Of a stretch of 64,000 nucleotides of DNA, positions 18,262-27,426 are shown one piece after another (position 1 is the first letter of the stretch; each line of letters begins with the position of its first letter). Both the position numbers and the translations under genes were made by a program. Under the pieces are notes generated by a model, which saw nothing but the letters and a program-made list of their open reading frames with translations, ran no database searches and had not been told where the DNA came from. Source of the stretch: Diaphorobacter caeni (GTDB lineage: Bacteria > Pseudomonadota > Gammaproteobacteria > Burkholderiales > Burkholderiaceae_C); assembly GCF_015354245.1 (NCBI RefSeq), contig NZ_JADKYZ010000003.1:310001-374000 (forward strand). Reading direction: 5' to 3'.

Positions 18262-19179
18262 ATGGAACTCGCCATCATCATCGCCGTCATCGTCGCGATC
18301 TACATTTTTCTGTCCGTCAAGATCGTTCCCCAGCAGCACGCCTGGGTAAAGGAGCGCCTGGGCAAATACGCGGGCACGCTCGCGCCCGGCCTCAAGTTCA
18401 TCATTCCCTTCGTCGACAAGATCGCCTACAAGCACAGCCTCAAGGAAATCCCGCTCGACGTGCCCAGCCAGGTCTGCATCACGCGCGACAACACGCAGTT
18501 GCAGGTCGACGGCATCCTGTACTTTCAGGTGACCGACCCGATGCGCGCGAGCTACGGTTCGAGCAACTACATCACCGCCGTCACCCAGCTCGCCCAGACC
18601 TCGCTGCGCAGCGTGATCGGCAAGCTTGAACTCGACAAGACCTTCGAGGAGCGCGACATGATCAACGCCCAGGTCGTCTCCGCCATCGACGAGGCCGCGC
18701 TCAACTGGGGCGTGAAGGTGCTGCGCTACGAAATCAAGGACCTGACGCCACCTGCGGAAATTCTGCGATCCATGCAGGCCCAGATCACCGCCGAGCGCGA
18801 AAAGCGCGCGCTGATCGCCGCCTCCGAAGGCCGCCGCCAGGAGCAGATCAACATCGCCACCGGCGAACGCGAGGCCTTCATCGCCCGCTCAGAAGGCGAA
18901 AAGCAAGCCGCCATCAACAAGGCCCAGGGCGAAGCCGCCGCCATCACCGCCGTGGCCGACGCCACCGCCCAAGCCATCGAACGCGTGGCCACCGCCATCC
19001 GCCAGCCGGGCGGCGAACAGGCGGTGCAGCTCAAAGTGGCTGAAAAAGCGGTGGATGCCTACAGCCAAGTGGCCTCCGACGCCACCACCACGCTGGTCGT
19101 GCCGAGCAACATGACCGAGGTATCGGCACTGATCACATCAGCCATGAAGATGATCCAGACAGGACAGCGCAACGGCTGA
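18262..19179 (+). CDS. SPFH/stomatin-like protein (QmcA type)
   Basis: 305 residues. One N-terminal membrane anchor (ELAIIIAVIVAIYIFLSV) is followed by the SPFH domain (ISH: LGKYAGTLAPGLKFIIPFVD; DNTQLQVDGILYFQVTDP) and a coiled coil rich in Glu-Ala-Arg (residues about 175-245). QmcA-type stomatins form oligomeric cages or rafts in the inner membrane and modulate FtsH-type proteolysis. Partner of the upstream NfeD protein; GGAGG lies 8 bp before the start. Confidence 0.92.
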   Translation: MELAIIIAVIVAIYIFLSVKIVPQQHAWVKERLGKYAGTLAPGLKFIIPFVDKIAYKHSLKEIPLDVPSQVCITRDNTQLQVDGILYFQVTDPMRASYGSSNYITAVTQLAQTSLRSVIGKLELDKTFEERDMINAQVVSAIDEAALNWGVKVLRYEIKDLTPPAEILRSMQAQITAEREKRALIAASEGRRQEQINIATGEREAFIARSEGEKQAAINKAQGEAAAITAVADATAQAIERVATAIRQPGGEQAVQLKVAEKAVDAYSQVASDATTTLVVPSNMTEVSALITSAMKMIQTGQRNG

Positions 19180-19242
19180 CCCCCACCTTCGCACCTGTCC
19201 TCACGGCGGGTGCGCCCGGAGCGCCAGACGCCCCCAAAACGA

Positions 19243-19273
19243 AAAGCCCAAGTAGTCTGACTGCTTGGGCTTT
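19243..19273. terminator. Bidirectional terminator between the stomatin and DUF11 genes
   Basis: A 13-bp stem (AAAGCCCAAGTAG with CTGCTTGGGCTTT, one G-U pair) closes a 5-nt loop. T tracts on both strands, better on the minus strand, suggest it serves both converging genes. Apart from this and the tRNA-like 17-mer just after it, the 383 bp between the two genes show nothing. Confidence 0.75.
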
Positions 19274-19283
19274 GGCTTGGATT

Positions 19284-19300
19284 TGGCGGAGAGCGCGGGA
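19284..19300 (-). repeat. Copy of the tRNA-Ser 3' end, possible att remnant
   Basis: TGGCGGAGAGCGCGGGA matches the CCA-end of the tRNA-Ser gene at 23759-23775 in 16 of 17 positions, in the same orientation. It lies 4.5 kb beyond the 3' end of the tRNA, where the distal attachment site of a tRNA-integrated element would be. Confidence 0.5.
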
Positions 19301-19562
19301 TGCCGGATTTACATCCCCCCAATGACGTAAGCCATTGATTTTTCCTCCATAACACACAAGACGAAGCGCGACAGGACTCCTATCGGAACGGGAACAGGAG
19401 GCTTTGAGCTATCCAGGAAACACTGGTCGATCCATCGCGCACAACGGTGACCTGAAGAATCTCAGTCCAACCCACGCCCCAACAAGGTCGCCATCGTCGT
19501 GGCCGCGCCGCGCACAGCCAACGAGGAATGGAGCACATTCAAGAGCTGCGAGCTCAAGGTGT

Positions 19563-22500
19563 TCAGAACGGCGAGGCGCGCTGACATCTCCGCGCCTTGC
19601 GGAAGTGCGTCAATGCGGTCGCTTGTGGGCCGCGCCACACCAAGAGCAGCACACCCAACCCCAGAAGCCCCAGCATGAGACGCGAGTCCACGGGCACTGG
19701 AGTCACCTCGCTCACAGGCACCGCCACGACGGTATCCGTATCGGTGCTGATGCAGGGCGCGGTGCTCGTACACGCGACATTGTCGATCACGCTGGCGGTA
19801 TTGCTGGCAGTTGAACCCGCCACGCCGGTGACACTGGCAGTCACCAGATAGGCAATCGATTCTCCTGCCGCCAGCGTGATGCCAGTGCACCCCATCTGCG
19901 TGCAAGCGCCCGCAACACTGTGGGCTCCGACCACGCTCGCCACAATGCCGGAGACCGTCATCTGCGTCGGCGTATCGGACCACTCCACGGCGCTCACCCC
20001 CGTGCCGCCGAGGTTCGAGAGCGTGACGGTATAGGTCGTCGTCGCACCCACGTTGAGCTGATCCACCCCATTGGTCTTGGTCACGCTCACATTGGCTGGC
20101 GACACGATGCTGTCCTGATCGGTAGCCGAACAACCGGCTGCAGGACTTCCACTGGTGCAACCGCCGCCATCCAGCGACGCGGTGTTGGTGGCCGTGGTTC
20201 CCGCACTGCCGACAACCGAAGCTGCCACGGTGTACGCCACGGACTCCCCTGCAGCCAGCGTGATGCCGGAACAACCCGCGGACGTGCAAGTCCCTGCGTT
20301 GCTGTTGGCTCCGACCGATGCTTGCGCGATGTTCGTAACGGTCACGCCGACCGCGTTGTCTGTCCACTGCACCCCACTTGCACCCGTGCCGCCGCTGTTG
20401 GTCAGCGTGACGGTGTAAGTCGTCGTTGCACCTGCCGTGAGCTGCGTGACACCGTTTGCTTTCGTCACCTCCACCCGTGCTGGGGTCACGATGGTGTCCG
20501 CATCCACCGCCGAGCATTCGGCCGCAGGGCTGCCGCTGGCGCAGTTCGCGCCGTGGACCGCCGCTGTGTTGGTTGCCGTACCGCCCGCCGCACCAGAGAC
20601 CGAGGCAGCAACCGTGTACGCCACCGACTCCCCTGCTGCCAGCGTGATGCCGGAACAACCCGCGGGCGTGCAAGTCCCTGCGTTGCTGTTGGCTCCGACC
20701 GATGCTTGCGCGATGTTCGTAACGGTCACGCCGACCGCGTTGTCGGTCCACTGCACTCCACTTGCACCCGTGCCGCCGCTGTTGCTCAGCGTGACGGTGT
20801 ACGTTGTCGTCGCACCCGCAGTGATCTGCGTGACGTTGTTGGTCTTCACCACTCCCAGCTGCGCCGGGGACGCTATGTCGTCAGTGTCGATGGCAGTGCA
20901 GCTTGCCGCTGGATTGCCAGCGGCGCAGTTCGCGCCATCGATCAGCGCAGTGTTGGTCGCACGCGTTCCCGCGCTGCCGTCGACGTCCGCCGTCACCGCA
21001 TAGCTGATGATGCCGCCTGCCGCCAGCGTCACACCGGTGCAACCGTTGACGTCGCAAGTACCTGCGCTGCTGCCGGTGCTCACGAACGTGGGCGCCACGT
21101 CGGTCACCGTCACGCCCGTGGCGCTGTCGGTCCATTGCAGATTGTTCACGGCCATGCCACCGGTGTTTTGGAGCGTCACGGTGTAGATGGTGACCGCTCC
21201 GGCAGTGATCTCGGTGACGCCGTTGGACTTGGCGATGCTCAGGTTTGCGGGTGTCACAACCTCGTCCGCATCGACGGCAGTACAGACATTGCCATTGGTG
21301 CAGGTACCTCCGACGAGGGCTGCCGTGTTTCTGGCAGCATCGACTCCGAGCGTGCTTCCGACCGTCGCCTCAACGGAATAGACAATGGATTCGCCCGGCG
21401 CAATCGTGATGCCGGTGCAGCCGCCAGTGGTGCAGAGCCCTGCGCTGCTGTTGGGGCCGACATCCGTTTCAACTATCCGGCCTACGCTCATGCCGGAGGA
21501 CGTGTCGGTCCACTGCTGGCCGCTGGCCGTCGTGCCGCCCGTGTTCGTCAATGTCACGGTGTAGACCGTGCTGGCATTCTGCGCGAGCAGCGTGACGCCA
21601 TTGGTCTTGGCGATGTTCAGGTTGGCCGGGCTCACGACCTGATCCGTGTCCGTGCTCACGCATCCGGGGACGCTCGCGCTCGTGCAGGTACCGCCGCTGG
21701 CCGTGGCCCGGTTCGACACGGTTGCCCCCGCAGCCACCGAGGCCTGCACAGTCGCGGTCACGTAGTACGTGTTGGACCGCCCCGCTGCCAACGTGATGCC
21801 TGTACAGCCGCTGAGTGTGCAGGTCCCGCCCACGTTGCCCGTGCCGAGCATGCCCAGTGCGATGCTGTTCACCGTCAGCCCCGTAGGGACGTCCGACCAG
21901 CTCAGCCCCGTGAACGGCGCGGCGGAACTGTTGTTCAAGGTCACCATGTAGACCGTCTGTGCGTCCGTGGTGATCTGGCTGACGTTGTTGGTCTTGGTCA
22001 CGCTCACCGAATTGGCGGACACGATGGGATCAGCATCGGTGCTGGTGCACACGCTGGGCGTTCCATTGCTGCAATCACCACCATCCACGATGGCCGCATT
22101 TGTGGCGGTCGTGCCGATCGCGCCTGACACATTGGCCGACACGGTATAGACGATGGAAGAGCCCGGTGCCAGCGTGATGCCGGTGCATCCGGATAGGGTG
22201 CAGGCGCCGGCATTGCTGCCCGTGCCAGCGGTGCCTGGGGCGATGTCGGTCACGGTCAGATTGCTCGCTGTATCCGTCCACCGCACGCCACTTGCGGCCG
22301 AGCCGCCGCTGTTGGTGAGCGTCACCGTGTAGGTGGTGGCGGCGCCCGCCGTGAGCATGTTGACGCCATTGGTCTTCTGCACACTGACGATGGCCGGCGT
22401 GCTCACCGCCTGACGGTTGTAGGCGATGAAGGCCACATCGGAATCCCCGCTCAACCGCTGCACAAACCCGGCAACGCTTGCCATGTTGTCGGCATTGATG

Positions 22501-23258
22501 CCGAAGTCGGAAAAATAGTAGGCCCTGATCCGGAGATCGCGCGGACCATCGCTCACACTTGCCTTGGTGTGGTTGGGGTTCCAGAACTGCCAGCTCTGCC
22601 GCCCGACTATGGCGACGGAATTGAATGCAACGCTCACCGAATTACCCACAATGGCGTTCGATGCGTCCACAAAGTAGAACTGATCCAGATTGCTCGAGGG
22701 CTGCCCCACCTGCGTCACAAGCACATCGGGAACGGTGTCGGTCGTGGCCACCGCATTGACAATTGTGGCGTCAAACTTCAATGGTGCTGACGGAATATTG
22801 AACAGCGCAGTATTCAGGTCCAACCCATTGGCACCATCGAACAGGTACGACGCACGCGTCTTGGTGGTGTCGTACGTTGCGGACAGAGGAATCCCATTCA
22901 GCCCTCCCGTTGCCGGAACGGCATTGGCGCTCGGAGTGAACGACTGGAAACCGGCTGCAACAAAGGGGCCAGTCAACACGGCGTCATTTACACCCGTGGA
23001 ATAGCGTGTGCCGCCCGCCGTGAACGCCAGGAGATTGTTGACGCCATTGGCCGCGACGGCCGTGCTCGCGGTGGTCGTAGTCGACGTCCACGCATTATTG
23101 GAAAAACTGCCCCAGACCGCCGTTACGTTGTCCACAGCATGCGCGGACAAGGCGGCCACACCGACCAGCGCCACGGCCGAATTTCGTATCGATTGAAGGA
23201 GCCAGCAACGCAGGCGCGTGGCGCGGGTGGAGTATGTGGGCAGTGACGTCAATCCCAT
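19563..23258 (-). CDS. Secreted DUF11-repeat surface protein with CTERM-like anchor
   Basis: 1231 residues from ATG 23258, which gives a signal peptide ending VALVGVAALSAHA. A non-repeated region (about 40-300) is followed by seven repeats of roughly 120-128 residues, each opening like KTNGVxxLTAGATTTYTVTL and containing WTD, CTxxGCTGITLAxGxSxxYxV and a closing TDxDxxVxPA. This is the DUF11 (isopeptide-like) family of surface repeats. Near the end, PVPVDSRLMLGLLGLGVLLL followed by WRG resembles an IPTL/VPxxxP-CTERM sorting signal. It is the only gene between tRNA-Ser and the copied tRNA end. Probable cell-surface structural or adhesive role. Confidence 0.85.
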   Translation of the reverse strand: MGLTSLPTYSTRATRLRCWLLQSIRNSAVALVGVAALSAHAVDNVTAVWGSFSNNAWTSTTTTASTAVAANGVNNLLAFTAGGTRYSTGVNDAVLTGPFVAAGFQSFTPSANAVPATGGLNGIPLSATYDTTKTRASYLFDGANGLDLNTALFNIPSAPLKFDATIVNAVATTDTVPDVLVTQVGQPSSNLDQFYFVDASNAIVGNSVSVAFNSVAIVGRQSWQFWNPNHTKASVSDGPRDLRIRAYYFSDFGINADNMASVAGFVQRLSGDSDVAFIAYNRQAVSTPAIVSVQKTNGVNMLTAGAATTYTVTLTNSGGSAASGVRWTDTASNLTVTDIAPGTAGTGSNAGACTLSGCTGITLAPGSSIVYTVSANVSGAIGTTATNAAIVDGGDCSNGTPSVCTSTDADPIVSANSVSVTKTNNVSQITTDAQTVYMVTLNNSSAAPFTGLSWSDVPTGLTVNSIALGMLGTGNVGGTCTLSGCTGITLAAGRSNTYYVTATVQASVAAGATVSNRATASGGTCTSASVPGCVSTDTDQVVSPANLNIAKTNGVTLLAQNASTVYTVTLTNTGGTTASGQQWTDTSSGMSVGRIVETDVGPNSSAGLCTTGGCTGITIAPGESIVYSVEATVGSTLGVDAARNTAALVGGTCTNGNVCTAVDADEVVTPANLSIAKSNGVTEITAGAVTIYTVTLQNTGGMAVNNLQWTDSATGVTVTDVAPTFVSTGSSAGTCDVNGCTGVTLAAGGIISYAVTADVDGSAGTRATNTALIDGANCAAGNPAASCTAIDTDDIASPAQLGVVKTNNVTQITAGATTTYTVTLSNSGGTGASGVQWTDNAVGVTVTNIAQASVGANSNAGTCTPAGCSGITLAAGESVAYTVAASVSGAAGGTATNTAAVHGANCASGSPAAECSAVDADTIVTPARVEVTKANGVTQLTAGATTTYTVTLTNSGGTGASGVQWTDNAVGVTVTNIAQASVGANSNAGTCTSAGCSGITLAAGESVAYTVAASVVGSAGTTATNTASLDGGGCTSGSPAAGCSATDQDSIVSPANVSVTKTNGVDQLNVGATTTYTVTLSNLGGTGVSAVEWSDTPTQMTVSGIVASVVGAHSVAGACTQMGCTGITLAAGESIAYLVTASVTGVAGSTASNTASVIDNVACTSTAPCISTDTDTVVAVPVSEVTPVPVDSRLMLGLLGLGVLLLVWRGPQATALTHFRKARRCQRASPF
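20228..20820 (-). repeat. Near-identical DNA repeats inside the DUF11 gene
   Basis: About 210 bp at 20228-20440 recur 384 bp further on (20612-20824) with only a few mismatches, including a stretch of nearly 80 identical bases. The offset equals 128 codons, one protein repeat. Other repeats of the gene have diverged much more, so this pair is recent or homogenised. Confidence 0.8.
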
Positions 23259-23501
23259 CTCACGTGCATCGGAAGCTGGATTTCGAATCACGATGCAAAC
23301 CATCCAGGTACAAAGCATCGCACGAGCGGCCCGTCTAGTCGTCGGCCTAGATTGATTCTATCAATCAGCCCCAGAATCGGAGATGCTTTACATATCCGCA
23401 ATCCATAGCCCGAAATGTTGGCGATCACTTCTCCGAAGGGTGCCAAATGCCTCGCGACGGTGAGGTTGCAACTTGACCACAACGGTGCGGAATTACTCCG
23501 C

Positions 23502-23518
23502 GCATGTTTGCGATCTCA
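23502..23518. repeat. Dispersed intergenic motif, copy 1
   Basis: GCATGTTTGCGATCTC here is identical to 51206-51221, and TGTTTGCGATCTCA recurs at 52610-52623. This copy lies in the 500-bp gap between the DUF11 gene and tRNA-Ser, which otherwise holds only the promoter of the former and the terminator of the latter. Confidence 0.6.
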
Positions 23519-23654
23519 TCGCGAGGATTTGCAACGCGGCAGGCCGCCTGAGACCTGCGCCTGCAAGACCGTGTGAAGATCGTCAACACGCCCTCAGAAC
23601 CATTGCGGAGTACTCATCCGGTGTACTCATGGGATGACTTACGCGCCGCCGTTG

Positions 23655-23692
23655 AAACGAAAAAGCCTCAGAACATTGCTGTACTGAGGCTT
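23655..23692 (-). terminator. Terminator of tRNA-Ser
   Basis: On the minus strand AAGCCTCAG pairs with CTGAGGCTT around a 12-nt loop and is followed by TTTTTCGTTT, about 65 nt past the tRNA 3' end. Confidence 0.8.
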
Positions 23693-23758
23693 GACGTGTT
23701 GATTTTGCTGGAGATGTTGGAAAAGTCGTGGAAAAAGACTGAGCATCTGCAGCGTATC

Positions 23759-23848
<90 letters not shown>

Positions 23849-24066
23849 GGAAGCCCTCAATTATAGGTTAGAAAATTGAGTGTTTTGGGGAAATCTGGCT
23901 TTTCAGCAAAATTTCTTTTCCCAGACAGAAATCATGCGTTGTCCTTGGACGGCTCCTGAGAGCGCTGCGCCTGATCCCGGCAGGCCCGTACTATAAGGCA
24001 TAGCTGCTATCGATTTAGGGAATTCAGGAAATTTTTGCGCATGGAGCGCCCAAAAGGCGGCATTCT

Positions 24067-24852
24067 TCAGCGCATCACCAGTCCGCCGTCCACCGTCAAC
24101 GTCTGCCCCGTCATGAAGCCGCCGAGATCGGATGCCAGAAACAGCACGGGGCCGGCCACATCCTCTGGCCGCGCGAGTCGCCTGAGCGGCGTGGCGGCCA
24201 TCAGTGATTCGCGGAACGACTCCTTGGTGTTCTCGCTGCCCTGCGTCGGATAGACCAGCCCGGGTGCCACGCAGTTCACGCGGATGCCAGCCGGGCCCAG
24301 TTCGCTCGCCAGGTTGCGGCTGAACGCGATCAGCGCGGCCTTGGCCGTGGTGTAGTCGTGGTACGGGACCACGGGGTTTTCGACAAGATTGGTCACCACG
24401 TTGACGATGCTTCCGCGCGCCCGCTTGCGCATCTGCGGCAGCACCGCCTGGCAGACGTTGAACGCGCCGCCTACGGCACCATCGAACTGCGAACGATAGT
24501 CGCCCAGCGTCACGTCGTCAAAGCGGCGGCGGCGCTCGGGGTCAAAGGCATAAGGTTTGAATGCGTTGTTGACGACGACGTCGATGCCCCCTGCCTCCAG
24601 CACGATGGAATCAACCATCTCGCGCACGGCGTCGGAAGAGCCCACGTCTGCCCGGACGGACCATGCGTCGCCGCCCGCCGCCACGCATTCGGCCACGGTC
24701 TGCGCTGCGGCGGCGTCGTTGCTCAGGTAGTTGATGGCCACCAGCGCGCCTTCCCGCGCAAAGGCCTTGGCGATGGCGGCGCCAATGCCCCGGCTTGCGC
24801 CGGTGACCAGCACCACCTTGCCACGCAGGTTCATTGAGGATTCGGCACTCAT
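24067..24852 (-). CDS. Short-chain dehydrogenase/reductase in the thiamin-regulated operon
   Basis: 261 residues from ATG 24852. The NAD(P)-binding GASRGIG and the YxxxK pair in PYHDYTTAKAAL are intact, but the position 13 before the catalytic Tyr, normally Ser, is Thr (NVVTNLVENP). Closest in general form to FabG-like SDRs. As last gene of the operon (start 2 bp after the binding-protein stop) it may reduce the aldehyde made by the LuxC-like enzyme to an alcohol, or act on a related thiamin precursor. An SDR under THI elements is known to me from comparative genomics as oarX (from memory, unverified). Confidence 0.82.
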   Translation of the reverse strand: MSAESSMNLRGKVVLVTGASRGIGAAIAKAFAREGALVAINYLSNDAAAAQTVAECVAAGGDAWSVRADVGSSDAVREMVDSIVLEAGGIDVVVNNAFKPYAFDPERRRRFDDVTLGDYRSQFDGAVGGAFNVCQAVLPQMRKRARGSIVNVVTNLVENPVVPYHDYTTAKAALIAFSRNLASELGPAGIRVNCVAPGLVYPTQGSENTKESFRESLMAATPLRRLARPEDVAGPVLFLASDLGGFMTGQTLTVDGGLVMR

Positions 24853-24853
24853 C

Positions 24854-25879
24854 TCATGCCCCCGGCAACAGGCTGGTATCAACCACGTCGGTCACCTTGA
24901 TCTGACGCTGGATCATGCCGAGCGCGCGGTAGGTGTCTGCGCCCTTCTGCAGCGCGGCCAGATCGAAGCTGCCCAGTTGCGGCGCGCGACCGGCCACCTG
25001 CGCGGCGGGCAGTGCCGAGGCATTGCGCAACTGGATGACATCGAGGTTGATGTCGCGCTGGGTGCCGTCAATGGCGTATTTTCCGGCGAGCGCCGCAGCC
25101 TCCTGCGGATTGGCGATCATCCAGGCCGCGCTGTCGCGATAGCCCTTGAGAAAGGCCTTGAGCAGATCCTTCTTCTGGCGCAGCACGTCCTCACGCACAA
25201 CGAACATGTCGCTTGATATGTTCAGGTGCTCGCTCACCTTCATCAGGTTGATGTCGCCCATGCCCTTGCGCAACCCCACGGCAAGGCCGGTGTCGGTGGC
25301 TGCCGTGGCGTCGACCTGGCCCTGCATCAGCGGCGCGAAGTTGAGCAGGCCGGTGACGACGATGGTCACGTCGGATTCCTTCAGCCCCGCCTGATGCAGC
25401 ATCACCAGCAGGTTCTGGCGCGTGCCGCTCGAGAGGCTGTAGACGCCGATTTTCTTGCCCTTGAGATCCGCAGGCTTGTGGATGTTGGCCGACTTCAGAG
25501 ACACCACGTTGAACACGTTCTGCGGGTAGATGTCGTAGATGGCGACCAGCTTCTCGCCCTTGTCGAGCGCCATGAAGAACGAGCCCGGATCGGTGAATGC
25601 CACGTCGCCCTGACCGCTCAGCATGTTGCGGATCGCGTCACCGCCACCCGCGCCTGGCAGATAGGCGAGCTCCACGCCCTGCGCCTTGAAGAAGCCCTTC
25701 TCGGGCTCGACAAGAATGTTGGTGATTTCGCTGATCGGCTTGCTCCAGCCCGCGAGCCGGATCCTGCCCTGAGTCTGCGCGGCCATGCCGGTGCCCGCCA
25801 ATGTGAGGCCGGTGATGCCCGCGCACGCGCCGATCAGACTGCGACGGGAGATGAATGAGGAAGAGCTTGGTGCGTTCAT
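24854..25879 (-). CDS. NMT1/THI5-type ABC substrate-binding protein
   Basis: 341 residues from ATG 25879, which overlaps the permease stop by 4 bp; the same frame runs far upstream but only as a shadow of the permease gene. The N-terminus ISRRSLIGACAGITGLTLAG looks like a signal sequence, possibly twin-arginine. The body is of the SsuA/NMT1 class (EKGFFKAQGVELAYLPGAGG, GQGDVAFTDPGSF). With a TPP riboswitch upstream, a ThiY-like role in binding a pyrimidine or other thiamin fragment is the best guess; alkanesulfonate or another small acid is the alternative. Confidence 0.85.
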   Translation of the reverse strand: MNAPSSSSFISRRSLIGACAGITGLTLAGTGMAAQTQGRIRLAGWSKPISEITNILVEPEKGFFKAQGVELAYLPGAGGGDAIRNMLSGQGDVAFTDPGSFFMALDKGEKLVAIYDIYPQNVFNVVSLKSANIHKPADLKGKKIGVYSLSSGTRQNLLVMLHQAGLKESDVTIVVTGLLNFAPLMQGQVDATAATDTGLAVGLRKGMGDINLMKVSEHLNISSDMFVVREDVLRQKKDLLKAFLKGYRDSAAWMIANPQEAAALAGKYAIDGTQRDINLDVIQLRNASALPAAQVAGRAPQLGSFDLAALQKGADTYRALGMIQRQIKVTDVVDTSLLPGA

Positions 25880-26682
25880 GGGATGTCGCGTGAGCGCGAG
25901 GTGAAAGGCGAAGTGGAAGTGGAAGTGGCATGCGAGCGCAGCAGTCGGCGCTCGAGCACAAGACAGAGTTGGTAGAGCAGCAGTCCGATGACGGCAATGA
26001 GCACGAGCGCGGCAAACATCAGCGTCGTATCCATCATCCCCTGCGCGGCGATGACGACCGCGCCGAGCCCTTTGCTCGCGCCCATGAACTCGGCGACGAC
26101 GACCCCGACCAGCGCCAGCACCACGGCCACGCGCAACCCCGCAAGGATGGCGGGCAACCCCACTTGCAGCTTCAGGCGCAGCAGCGTCTGCAGTCGCGTC
26201 GCGCCGAGCATTTGGAACAACTGCAGGCGCGACGCATCGACTTGCCGCAGGCCGGTCAGCGTGTTTTCCATCAGCGGAAAAAAGCAGATCAACGCGGTGA
26301 TCAGCACCGTTGGCAGCATGCCGAATCCAAACCACAGCACAAACAGAGGCGCCAACGCCAGTTTGGGGACGACCTGACTGACGACGACATAAGGTTTGAA
26401 GACGCGCTCGAGCCACTGCGACTCCGCCAGCGCCATGCCCACCAGCAAGCCGACCGCACTGCCCAGCGCCAGCCCCAGCAGCAAAGCCTGCAGGGTCGAG
26501 ATGATGTGCGGCCAGAAATAACCGGACGCGAGGCCCGACCACAGCGACACGGTGACGGCGGACGGTGCGGGCAGTACGAGCGCGGACAGCCCCCACTGCC
26601 GCACCAGCAGCTCCCATCCGGCGAGCAAAACCAGAAGCAACGCGGCGGACAGCAGTCGCGCCTTGAATGGTGTGACCGTCAT
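25876..26682 (-). CDS. ABC transporter permease (ThiX/SsuC-like)
   Basis: 268 residues from ATG 26682, overlapping the ATPase stop by 4 bp; upstream in-frame codons are unconserved. About six membrane helices, starting LLSAALLLVLLAGWELLVRQ, with the EAA loop MLGATRLQTLLRLKLQVGLPAILAG. It is the BPD-type permease of the NMT1-type importer encoded around it. ATGA overlaps on both sides indicate tight translational coupling. Confidence 0.88.
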   Translation of the reverse strand: MTVTPFKARLLSAALLLVLLAGWELLVRQWGLSALVLPAPSAVTVSLWSGLASGYFWPHIISTLQALLLGLALGSAVGLLVGMALAESQWLERVFKPYVVVSQVVPKLALAPLFVLWFGFGMLPTVLITALICFFPLMENTLTGLRQVDASRLQLFQMLGATRLQTLLRLKLQVGLPAILAGLRVAVVLALVGVVVAEFMGASKGLGAVVIAAQGMMDTTLMFAALVLIAVIGLLLYQLCLVLERRLLRSHATSTSTSPFTSRSRDIP

Positions 26683-27425
26683 GCGACCTCCCGATCCATG
26701 GACGCGCGGATGCCTGCGCAGAATTCGTTGAACAAAGCGCCATGCCGCATGGCCTGCGTGCGCGGTGCAGGCAGGTTGATGTCCCAATCATCCACGATGC
26801 GGCCACCATGCATCAGCGCGATGCGGTCTCCGAGATACACAGCCTCGTTGATGTCGTGCGTGACGAACAGCACCGTGGTGCCACGCTCGCGGCAGGTGCG
26901 CAGCAGATCGTCCTGCAGTTCGGCTCGGGTGATCGCGTCCAGCGCGGCGAATGGCTCGTCGAGCAGCAACAGCGGCGGCTCCAGAATCAGCGCGCGCGCC
27001 AGCGCCACGCGGCTTTGCTGGCCGCCCGAAAGCTCGCGCGGATGGGATGATGCGAGCGCGGCCAGTCCGAGCTGCTCCAGCAAGCCGAGCGCCTGCTGCT
27101 CATCTGCGGGCGAGGGCTTGCGTTGCAGCGAAACGGGCAGCAGCACGTTGTCAAGCACCGTGAGCCATTCCAGCAGCGTGGGTGCCTGAAACATGAAACC
27201 CAGCTGCGGCCCGGGCGCGGCAAGCTCCCCCCCATTGAGCAGAATGCGCCCCGACTGCGGTCGCAGCAGGCCCGCAGCCAGCTTGAGCAGCGTAGTCTTG
27301 CCGCAACCGCTGCGGCCCAAGAGGCAATGAAACTCGCCCGCCTGCATGCGCCAGCTCACGCCATTCACCACGGGCGCGCGGCCCGGGTAGGTGAACACGG
27401 CATTGTCGATATCCAGAAACGCCAT
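26679..27425 (-). CDS. ABC transporter ATP-binding protein (ThiZ/SsuB-like)
   Basis: 248 residues. Walker A GRSGCGKTTLLKL, Q-loop FMFQAPTLLEW, signature LSGGQQSRVALARAL, Walker B LLLLDEPFAALD and switch His in VLFVTHDINEAV are all present. The protein belongs to the nitrate/sulfonate/taurine/HMP importer ATPases. It starts 1 bp after the luxC-like stop. Substrate specificity follows from the riboswitch context, not from this sequence. Confidence 0.9.
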   Translation of the reverse strand: MAFLDIDNAVFTYPGRAPVVNGVSWRMQAGEFHCLLGRSGCGKTTLLKLAAGLLRPQSGRILLNGGELAAPGPQLGFMFQAPTLLEWLTVLDNVLLPVSLQRKPSPADEQQALGLLEQLGLAALASSHPRELSGGQQSRVALARALILEPPLLLLDEPFAALDAITRAELQDDLLRTCRERGTTVLFVTHDINEAVYLGDRIALMHGGRIVDDWDINLPAPRTQAMRHGALFNEFCAGIRASMDREVA

Positions 27426-27426
27426 G

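Noticed and set aside
19920-22127. A 735-codon frame antisense to the DUF11 gene.
   Set aside because: Its apparent repeats only mirror the DUF11 repeats; Arg/Gly/His-rich and without a start site.
20100-22350. Regularly spaced repeats that might suggest a CRISPR array.
   Set aside because: The units are about 360-384 bp, in frame with protein repeats, and vary as coding sequence does.
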